From NCBI RefSeq assembly GCF_022771645.1, contig NZ_JALFCU010000004.1, positions 1 to 7,712 on the forward strand: a stretch of 7,712 bases of DNA, in the 5' to 3' direction. The notes under the pieces were generated by a model, which saw nothing but the letters and a program-made list of their open reading frames with translations, was not told the DNA's origin and ran no database searches. This document shows positions 1-4,289 of the stretch, piece by piece. Position numbers and translations under genes: made by a program. This stretch comes from Selenomonas sp. Its GTDB lineage: Bacteria > Bacillota > Negativicutes > Selenomonadales > Selenomonadaceae. Positions within the stretch are counted from its first letter, which is position 1; each line of letters starts with the position of its first letter.

Positions 1-54
1 TATCCTGACGATGAATACTTCTTCTTGAAGCTCATCGACATGAGTCGCCATTAA
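1..54 (+). CDS. C-terminal end of an unidentified gene (partial)
   Basis: An open frame enters the window at base 1 and runs 17 codons to a TAA at 52-54. The tail reads YPDDEYFFLKLIDMSRH. Nothing in so short a tail identifies a family. It is the only plus-strand reading frame here and converges on the minus-strand small ORF that ends at 106. The 51 bases between the two stops hold an AT-rich hairpin (82-102) that could end transcription from either side. Coding status is inferred only from the open frame and from its placement opposite a converging operon. Confidence 0.4.
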   Translation, partial: YPDDEYFFLKLIDMSRH

Positions 55-81
55 CCTGCCGGGGATTGCTCATCCCACAGG

Positions 82-102
82 AAAAATGATTGAGCCATTT
101 TT
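82..102. terminator. Weak AT-rich hairpin between convergent genes
   Basis: AAAAATG (82-88) and CATTTTT (96-102) are a perfect 7-bp inverted repeat with a 7-base loop. It lies between the end of the plus-strand partial gene (54) and the minus-strand small ORF (106). The stem is almost all A-T, so it is weak, but the T-rich right arm could act as a U-tract. It may be a bidirectional terminator. Confidence 0.3.
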
Positions 103-105
103 ATT

Positions 106-213
106 TCAAAGCTCGATGGATTTTTTGAGGGTATAGTCCACCATGTTAAGGAAGAACGTCCCCGCCTTGCCCCAAAACTCATGGATGCCTTCGATGCCTT
201 TGATATCGCTCAT
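106..213 (-). CDS. Small 35-residue protein of unknown function, possibly a gene remnant
   Basis: An ATG (211-213) follows an AAAGGAG ribosome binding site with 8-nt spacing, as good as those of the verified neighbours. The frame runs 35 codons to TGA (106-108), starting MSDIKGIEGIHEFWGKAG and ending in TLKKSIEL. It lies 44 nt downstream of the MBL-fold gene on the same strand, so it is probably the last gene of that operon. The middle (WGKAGTFFLNMVD) faintly recalls the N-terminus of pyridoxamine-phosphate-oxidase-like flavoproteins, which would make this a truncated remnant, but that is too weak to name it. Its leader is a near copy of the leader of the SDR gene at 1885. It could be a true small protein, or the start of a larger gene whose remainder was lost. 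Confidence 0.5.
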   Translation of the reverse strand: MSDIKGIEGIHEFWGKAGTFFLNMVDYTLKKSIEL

Positions 214-257
214 GATGACAGCTCCTTTGCTGATAGAAAATGGTCGTTGCGGACGGT

Positions 258-1190
258 TTATTTTTCAGGATACAGCGCGTTCGTCGTCATGTCGAGGTAC
301 TTCGCACCCTCGTAGTCTGGGAATGCAGCCAGCATCGCGGCTTTGAACGTCGAGCCGTCCTTGCACGTCTCCGAAAGCTCGAGCGCTTTCTCGAGGTACG
401 CGAGCTTCGTCGCGACGGCCTCACGGCCTTCAGGGATGTAGTGGCTCGTGAGGACGAGCGTGTAGCCGGCTTTCTGGTACGCTTTCAGCTCCTCAATCTC
501 CTGCGCGATGAAATCGCGGCTGCCGAGGATGCTGTGGACGTGGATTCCCATCATGTGGCGGTAGACGGCGTTGAGTGCGGGAATCTCGAGCTCGAAACCT
601 TCGTCATCCGTCGCCAGCACGCGCAGCTCGATGCCCGCGAGCTGTACGGTCTCGCCCTCTTTCACGACGTGCGCGACCTCGGACGGCGCCGGCAGCGCTG
701 CGGCCGCCGTATCGCCGAACACGCTCACGAAGCCGCCGGAAATGCCGTAGATGGAGCCGCCGGGCTGCCAGTTCGCCAGCGCCTTGTCCGTCGTGTAGAG
801 GGGATATCCGAGGATGTCATAGCCGTTCGGATGGTCGCTGAAGAATACGCCAACGACGGGTTTGCCGAGGCGGTCAACGTAGTCTTTCCACGCTGCGATG
901 TCGCTTTTGAGGATCGCGCCCTCGATAAGGACGACGCCGTCTTTGGATTCGAGCGCATAGGCTTCATCCGTCAGCGGATCGGCCGTGCGGAACGCATGGA
1001 GCTTCACATCCCCGTATTCCGTGACCGTGACTTCGCCGTTTCCAACAGGGACAACCTGCATGATACGGGCGCTCGGCACGGTGGCCGCCGATGCGACGGA
1101 CATCGGCAGCAGGGAAACTGGGAGGGAGGGTGCGCCGACGAGCAAGGCGGCAACGCCGAATGCGGCAACGATGTTTTTGTAGGATTTCAT
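258..1190 (-). CDS. Exported MBL-fold metallo-hydrolase-like protein with degenerate metal site
   Basis: The protein has 310 residues. Residues 1-36 form a Sec signal peptide: K3 and K5, a hydrophobic stretch, then the AxA-type site SVASAAT at about 31-37. The mature part has the beta-lactamase-fold layout. Strand GVVLIEG (85-91) is followed by FFSDHPNGYDILG (116-128), where active relatives have HxHxDH. HVHSILGSRD (217-226) and SHYIPEG (249-255) match later conserved segments, the latter where relatives read GHGxPE. Only one His (H120) remains in the first motif, so binding of two zinc ions looks impaired. The ATG (1188-1190) has a GAGG site 7 nt upstream. It lies 65 nt after the SDR gene and is probably cotranscribed with it. 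The fold assignment is from motif memory, and the substrate is unknown. Confidence 0.75.
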   Translation of the reverse strand: MKSYKNIVAAFGVAALLVGAPSLPVSLLPMSVASAATVPSARIMQVVPVGNGEVTVTEYGDVKLHAFRTADPLTDEAYALESKDGVVLIEGAILKSDIAAWKDYVDRLGKPVVGVFFSDHPNGYDILGYPLYTTDKALANWQPGGSIYGISGGFVSVFGDTAAAALPAPSEVAHVVKEGETVQLAGIELRVLATDDEGFELEIPALNAVYRHMMGIHVHSILGSRDFIAQEIEELKAYQKAGYTLVLTSHYIPEGREAVATKLAYLEKALELSETCKDGSTFKAAMLAAFPDYEGAKYLDMTTNALYPEK

Positions 1191-1255
1191 GAGACAGCCT
1201 CGATTCTTATCAAATGTGGTGGCAGGCGATGTTTCGTCAAACGAAGGTTTCCTGA

Positions 1256-1885
1256 TTAGGCGCGGACGAGCGAGATGCGCTGCTGGATGTGGTTGCCCTT
1301 CTCGATCTCGTCGACCATGCCGATGGCGTAGTCCGCGTAGCTGATGATGCTCTCGCCCTTGCTGTTCAGTGTGAGCTCCTCGCCGCCGAGGAGGTATTTG
1401 CCCGTGCGCTCGCCGTCGGCCTGGAAATCACCGGCCGGGCTGATGTACGTCCAGCGGACGTCCTTGCGTGCGCGGAGCTCGGCGAGCTGCTTGACCTGCG
1501 CGCCGGCGAGCGGCTTGAATTCTTCTGGGAAGTCCGGCGTGTCGATGACCTGCACCGTGTGCTCCGGATTCACGTAGAGCGAGCCCGCGCCGCCGACGAT
1601 GACGAGACGCGTCTCGGTGCCTTTGAGGATGTCGCAGAGATGCGCGAGCGTCGTGGAGTGCTGCGACAGAAGCTCCGGCTTCCAAGCGCCGAACGCATCG
1701 ACGACAACATCAAAGCCCTTGAGATCGTCCGTCGTCAGATCGAAGATGTCTTTGACGACGAACTTCTTCGCGTCCGTGTTGTTCTCCCCGCGGACGAATG
1801 CCGTGACATCGATCCCGCGGCCGAGCGCCTCCGTGATGACCTTGCGAGCGACACGACCGTTTGCTGCGACAACTGCGATTTTCAT
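1256..1885 (-). CDS. NAD(P)-binding atypical SDR (SDR_a5 / YwnB-like) oxidoreductase
   Basis: This 209-residue cytoplasmic protein belongs to the atypical short-chain dehydrogenase group that includes B. subtilis YwnB. It begins with a Rossmann beta-alpha-beta unit (1-32) ending in the basic TAFVR that usually selects NADPH. Further family marks are DVVVDAFGAW (about 59-68), RLVIVGGAGSLYV in the middle, and the diagnostic WTYISPAGDFQADGERTGKY. The dinucleotide loop reads AANGRVARK where relatives have GATGxxGxx, so two glycines are replaced. The ATG (1883-1885) follows AAAGGAG. A near-consensus promoter with a dyad at the start site lies upstream, just after a truncated Rrf2 gene. In B. subtilis ywnA (Rrf2) and ywnB are likewise neighbours, so control by Rrf2 is a reasonable inference. 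It leads the operon with the MBL-fold gene and the small ORF. The substrate is unknown. Confidence 0.85.
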   Translation of the reverse strand: MKIAVVAANGRVARKVITEALGRGIDVTAFVRGENNTDAKKFVVKDIFDLTTDDLKGFDVVVDAFGAWKPELLSQHSTTLAHLCDILKGTETRLVIVGGAGSLYVNPEHTVQVIDTPDFPEEFKPLAGAQVKQLAELRARKDVRWTYISPAGDFQADGERTGKYLLGGEELTLNSKGESIISYADYAIGMVDEIEKGNHIQQRISLVRA

Positions 1886-1930
1886 GATGATTGGCTCCTT
1901 TGCTGGTAGAAAATGATTGGCTTGATTTGC

Positions 1931-1949
1931 TGTATCAATCTTGATTACA
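1931..1949. promoter_or_regulatory. Dyad at the SDR transcription start, candidate Rrf2 operator
   Basis: TGTATCAA (1931-1938) and TTGATTACA (1941-1949) pair with one bulged base around a 2-base centre. The predicted start site from the promoter at 1955-1983 falls at about 1948, inside this dyad, so a bound protein would block initiation. The position is seen directly. The assignment to an Rrf2 protein rests only on the neighbouring rrf2 remnant. Confidence 0.4.
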
Positions 1950-1954
1950 TATAT

Positions 1955-1983
1955 AAGATAGCACAGATTTGAAGTAATGTCAA
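1955..1983 (-). promoter_or_regulatory. Sigma70-type promoter of the SDR operon
   Basis: On the minus strand, TTGACA (1978-1983, perfect -35) and TATCTT (1955-1960) are separated by exactly 17 bases. A/T-rich sequence with two AAAATTT tracts (about 1984-2018) lies just upstream and could be an UP element. The predicted start is near 1948, giving a leader of about 60 nt. Confidence 0.75.
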
Positions 1984-2021
1984 CAGATACATCAAAATTT
2001 ATCCAAAATTTTTTTGTACAG

Positions 2022-2063
2022 AAAAAGCACCGGCCGCCGCAATCCCTGCGACGGCCGATGCTT
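2022..2063 (-). terminator. Strong intrinsic terminator after the rrf2 remnant
   Basis: Minus-strand RNA would form a 16-bp stem from 2048-2063 and 2025-2040, with two G-U wobbles and a 7-nt loop (2041-2047), followed by a U-rich tail (2022-2026 and beyond). The last base of the stem overlaps the rrf2 stop codon. It separates the nitroreductase/rrf2 unit from the SDR promoter. Confidence 0.85.
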
Positions 2064-2431
2064 CAACCTGCGATGGTATTCTGCTGTTCGATGAGCGCTT
2101 CCGTGTCCGCTACGACATCCGCCAGCGTCATCTGCGCCATCTTCTGTTCCATAGCGTCTTGGATCTCCTCGAGCCGCCCATCCATGACGTGATGGATGTT
2201 GCGGCCGACGGGACATGCGGCGTTCGGATTCTCGTGAAAGTGGAACAGCTTCCCGTCCGCGACGCTGTCGACGGCGCGATAGACGTCGAAAAGCGTGATG
2301 TCTGAAAGCTTCCGCGCGAGCTTCACGCCGCCGTTGCCGCCGCGTTGCACGACGATGAGGCCGGCTTTCTTCAGCTGGCGGAAAATGTTGCGCGCGACGA
2401 CGGGATTCACGCCGACGCTGCCGGCGATCGT
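2063..2431 (-). pseudogene. Rrf2-family transcriptional regulator, N-terminally truncated
   Basis: The frame reads TIAGSVGVNPVVARNIF then RQLKKAGLIVVQRGGNGG, the second half of an Rrf2 winged helix-turn-helix with its recognition helix and wing. ITLFDVYRAVDSV and FHFHENPNAACPVGRNI follow, and the protein ends at TGA 2063-2065. Full-length relatives begin about 25-30 residues earlier with a helix of the RFSxAVHxL type. Here an in-frame TAG (2432-2434) sits directly before TIAGS, so helix 1 and part of the HTH are missing. The only fallback start is the GTG at 2408-2410, which has no convincing ribosome binding site. The single Cys in ACPVG is at a position conserved in thiol-sensing Rrf2 members such as S. 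aureus HypR (from memory). It lies at the end of the NTF2/nitroreductase unit and upstream of its likely former target, the SDR gene. It is probably inactive, or a dominant-negative dimerisation fragment. Confidence 0.8.
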
Positions 2432-2441
2432 CTACGTGATT

Positions 2442-2552
2442 CTATTTCCGCAGAAGAATTTCTTGGTCGTTTACAACCGTCGTCCCCTGCTTCCCGCTTT
2501 TCGCGAGTTGTGCCATCGCACAGGCAACATCCATCGTCGGCATGGGCTTCAT
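2442..2552 (-). CDS. Small 36-residue ORF of unknown function between nitroreductase and rrf2 remnant
   Basis: ATG (2550-2552) is preceded by GAAGG with a 7-nt gap, a believable ribosome binding site. It begins 32 nt after the nitroreductase stop. The product starts MKPMPTMDVACAMAQLAKSG and ends VVNDQEILLRK at TAG 2442-2444, with one Cys at residue 11. I do not recognise a family. Its stop lies 7 bases from the in-frame stop that breaks the Rrf2 gene, so it may be the 5' fragment of a gene cut by the same event, not a natural small protein. Confidence 0.4.
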   Translation of the reverse strand: MKPMPTMDVACAMAQLAKSGKQGTTVVNDQEILLRK

Positions 2553-2584
2553 GTGCTGGCCTTCATGGAACAACCTTCTTTGCT

Positions 2585-3235
2585 TTATTTGGACTGAATC
2601 GTCAGCACATTGCCGAGCGGCTCGCGATTGCTGCGGAAACCGTTGATCTTGCGGCCGTCCGCGTAGCCGAGCGCGATGCCCATGACGATGGCTTCGTCTT
2701 GCGGAATGGGGAGGAACGTGCGGATGGCCTCGGGGTATTTGACAAGCTCGTACGCCGCCATGGTGTCGACGCCGCGCTCCTTTGCCGCGAGCATGAGGCT
2801 CTGGCCGAACGCGCCCATGTCGTAGATGCTCCACTCCGGCGAGTCGCGGTGCATCGTGAGGTACGCGATGGCCGGCGCGTCGAAGAGCTCGGCCTGGCTC
2901 ATGGGAAATTCGCGCACAGACCTGCCGAGATAGCCCTGCAAGTCATCGCTCCAATGCCCCATATTGTTGTACGCCTTGCGGCCCCAGTCCGTGCGGTGTC
3001 CCGTCTCGATATCCGAGCGGCCGCGCATGCCGCGCTGCGCGCTCTCGAGGTGCGCCGCACGGATGCGTTTGGCGAGCCCCTCCGTCGCGATGTAGACCTT
3101 CCACGGCTGCGCGTTCGCCCACGACGGTGCCCACTGCGCGTCCTTGACGATAGCACGGAGCGTGTCCTCTGGCACCTCTCTGTCCTCAAAATAACGGATG
3201 GATCTTCTTGCCTCTAATGCTTCGCTGACGTTCAT
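2585..3235 (-). CDS. Nitroreductase-family FMN oxidoreductase
   Basis: The protein has 216 residues, normal for NfsB/PnbA-type nitroreductases: FMN-dependent, cytoplasmic, usually homodimeric enzymes that reduce nitroaromatics, quinones or other electrophiles with NAD(P)H. The N-terminus has the FMN-phosphate motif RRSIRYF (10-16) and APSWANAQPW (36-45), the family's PS..N.QPW signature. Later come DMGAFGQSLMLAAKERGVDT, GIALGYADGRKIN and a C-terminal segment with REPLGNVL. The start was set at ATG 3233-3235 because AGGAGG lies exactly 7 nt upstream; a possible upstream extension lacks such a site. It follows the NTF2-like gene by 54 nt with no terminator between, so the two are probably cotranscribed and share the MarR-type operator at 3661-3674. 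The true substrate cannot be told. Confidence 0.9.
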   Translation of the reverse strand: MNVSEALEARRSIRYFEDREVPEDTLRAIVKDAQWAPSWANAQPWKVYIATEGLAKRIRAAHLESAQRGMRGRSDIETGHRTDWGRKAYNNMGHWSDDLQGYLGRSVREFPMSQAELFDAPAIAYLTMHRDSPEWSIYDMGAFGQSLMLAAKERGVDTMAAYELVKYPEAIRTFLPIPQDEAIVMGIALGYADGRKINGFRSNREPLGNVLTIQSK

Positions 3236-3289
3236 GATGATTCCTCCTATGGATGATGAAAATTTTGTTTGCAAAAAAACGGTGCGCCA

Positions 3290-3643
3290 TCAGATGACGA
3301 ACGTATCGACGTAGCTGTCGAACGCTTTCGAGATGATTGTCCAGCGGCCATTTTCTTTCAGCAGCTGCAAATACTCGACGTAATCCTGCCCGTGCCAATC
3401 CTCGATGAGCACGCGGAGACTTGCAACGCCATTCTGGATGTCCGCCCAATCGATACACCCCGTGGAATGTGTCTCTCCGCGCTCCTTCACGATTTCGTAG
3501 AGCTCCGCAATCGGGCTGCCATTGATGAGCGCCGTCGGCAGGAAGACTTTTTCCTTCAGGAGATCGACGTCACCGTTCGTCCCCGTGACGTAATCCTCAA
3601 TGACTTTTTCGATGGCTTTGTACTGCTGCGTGGTTCTGCCCAT
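3290..3643 (-). CDS. NTF2/SnoaL-like protein of the putative lumazine-binding family
   Basis: The protein has 117 residues and one alpha-beta cone (NTF2-like) domain. The opening helices (YKAIEKVIEDYVTGTNGDVD), the central GSPIAELYEIVKE, and the closing strands VASLRVLIEDWHGQDYVEYL and ENGRWTIISKAFDSY resemble Pfam Lumazine_bd_2. Proteins of this group are small, cytoplasmic and mostly uncharacterised, and some bind or turn over hydrophobic small molecules. The ATG (3641-3643) has AAAGGAG at good spacing. It is the first gene of the nitroreductase unit. A copy of the palindrome found in the marR/flavodoxin intergenic region lies just upstream, at the predicted start of transcription, so MarR control is likely. 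A catalytic role is not supported by any visible residue set. Confidence 0.75.
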   Translation of the reverse strand: MGRTTQQYKAIEKVIEDYVTGTNGDVDLLKEKVFLPTALINGSPIAELYEIVKERGETHSTGCIDWADIQNGVASLRVLIEDWHGQDYVEYLQLLKENGRWTIISKAFDSYVDTFVI

Positions 3644-3660
3644 GATGTTGTCTCCTTTGT

Positions 3661-3674
3661 TGTATGTTCATGCA
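3661..3674. promoter_or_regulatory. Candidate MarR operator at the NTF2-nitroreductase promoter
   Basis: TGTATGTTCATGCA is an imperfect palindrome. It matches the element in the marR/flavodoxin intergenic region at 13 of 14 positions, and the similarity continues into ATAT(A/T) on the right. It lies just downstream of a -10-like box (3678-3683), covering the predicted start site in the same geometry as at marR. Confidence 0.65.
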
Positions 3675-3677
3675 TAT

Positions 3678-3683
3678 ATTATC
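3678..3683 (-). promoter_or_regulatory. Probable -10 box for the NTF2-nitroreductase unit
   Basis: GATAAT on the minus strand matches TATAAT at 5 of 6 bases. No good -35 is seen 16-18 bases upstream, because that stretch is the marR terminator stem. The promoter may be weak, or it may be fed by read-through from marR. Confidence 0.4.
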
Positions 3684-3686
3684 TGG

Positions 3687-3724
3687 AAAAGAAAAGCCTC
3701 GCTCGATACCGAGGCTTTTCTTTT
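3687..3724 (-). terminator. Intrinsic terminator after marR
   Basis: AAAAGAAAAGCCTCG (3687-3701) and its exact complement (3710-3724) form a 15-bp stem with an 8-base loop. Minus-strand RNA ends in CUUUUCUUUU. It begins 10 bases after the marR stop and separates marR from the NTF2 gene. The A-rich other arm means it could work in both directions. Confidence 0.85.
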
Positions 3725-3733
3725 GCTGGCGAA

Positions 3734-4129
3734 TCAGCCTGCTGGATGTGATTGCGGCTCCACGAGGATGTCACGGATGGCGCCGGCTGCTTTGACGTAG
3801 GCGTCGTGGCCGGCATCCGTCAGGTGCGCGTAGACGCCGCGCTTGTCGATGCTGCACGTTGCGCGATAGACGAGTTGCGGCTCCATGCCTTCGAGGCGCT
3901 GGATGAGGCGCGACATCGCACTCTGGCTCATCTGAATGAGCTCCTGCGCTTCCTGCACGCGCATACGCCGCTCGGGACATTTCGAGAGGTAGTAGAGAAA
4001 ATAAAACTCGTTGAGTCCGAGCCCCGTTGCCTGCGCAATCCGCGCCGCAATCGCCTGCTCTTGCCGGCGGAACGCCGCATTGCGGTCGATCCATGCTTGG
4101 AGCTCCGGGTAAATGTTCTTGCAGGTCAT
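3734..4129 (-). CDS. MarR-family transcriptional regulator
   Basis: The protein has 131 residues, typical of MarR winged-helix repressors that bind palindromes as dimers and let go on ligand binding or cysteine oxidation. The helix-turn-helix is in RMRVQEAQELI then QMSQSAMSRLIQRLEG (66-81), where the second helix reads the DNA. The wing follows with the family's D-x-R pattern in CSIDKRGVYAHLT (92-104). Three cysteines (C3, C51, C92) could make it redox-responsive; C92 sits at the wing. ATG 4127-4129 follows AAGGAG by 7 nt. It is divergent from the flavodoxin gene, and a 14-bp palindrome lies between their promoters. It probably represses itself, the flavodoxin gene and, through a second copy of the site, the NTF2-nitroreductase unit. 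The inducer is unknown. Confidence 0.9.
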   Translation of the reverse strand: MTCKNIYPELQAWIDRNAAFRRQEQAIAARIAQATGLGLNEFYFLYYLSKCPERRMRVQEAQELIQMSQSAMSRLIQRLEGMEPQLVYRATCSIDKRGVYAHLTDAGHDAYVKAAGAIRDILVEPQSHPAG

Positions 4130-4161
4130 CGCAACACTCCTTGAAAATTCTGCGTTTTTGT

Positions 4162-4190
4162 TTTCTTGTTTGTATGTACATGCATATAAT
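4162..4190 (+). promoter_or_regulatory. Promoter of the membrane flavodoxin gene
   Basis: A perfect TATAAT (4185-4190) has a weak TTTCTT (4162-4167) 17 bases upstream. The MarR-type palindrome (4171-4184) fills the spacer, so a bound repressor would exclude RNA polymerase. Confidence 0.6.
4171..4184. promoter_or_regulatory. Candidate MarR operator between marR and flavodoxin gene
   Basis: TGTATGTACATGCA is a palindrome with 12 of 14 matching positions. It lies between the -10 of the flavodoxin promoter and the start site of marR, overlapping both divergent promoters. A second copy is at 3661-3674. Confidence 0.7.
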
Positions 4191-4214
4191 ATTCGATATC
4201 ATCCTCCTTTTCAA
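4186..4214 (-). promoter_or_regulatory. Promoter of marR
   Basis: Minus strand: TTGAAA (4209-4214), 17 bases, TATTAT (4186-4191). The predicted start is near 4179, inside the palindrome at 4171-4184, which points to autoregulation. Confidence 0.65.
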
Positions 4215-4289
4215 CCCCTTTTCAAAAACTTTTTTGTCTGCTATCATGAGGAGAATCCTCCTGCACATATCGATGGGAAGGTGATATCC

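Noticed and set aside
61..77. GGGAT/ATCCC hairpin as a terminator of the plus-strand partial gene
   Set aside because: The stem is only five pairs and no T-run follows. The 82-102 hairpin is the better candidate, though also weak.
240..1259. A 339-codon open frame on the plus strand, opposite the MBL-fold gene
   Set aside because: It is the mirror of a gene with a clear signal peptide and motifs. Its own translation is Arg/Val/Glu-rich without a domain, and it has no ribosome binding site.
1289..1909. A 206-codon plus-strand frame opposite the SDR gene
   Set aside because: The opposite frame has recognisable Rossmann and SDR motifs, a promoter and an RBS; this one has none.
1984..2018. Two AAAATTT tracts as a repeat element
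   Set aside because: They are short A/T tracts just upstream of a -35 box and are adequately explained as an UP-like promoter region.
4113..4289. N-terminal extension of the flavodoxin gene from an upstream ATG
   Set aside because: It would overlap the divergent marR start and both promoters, and no ribosome binding site precedes it. The TTG at 4290 has a good one and gives a normal basic-then-hydrophobic N-terminus.
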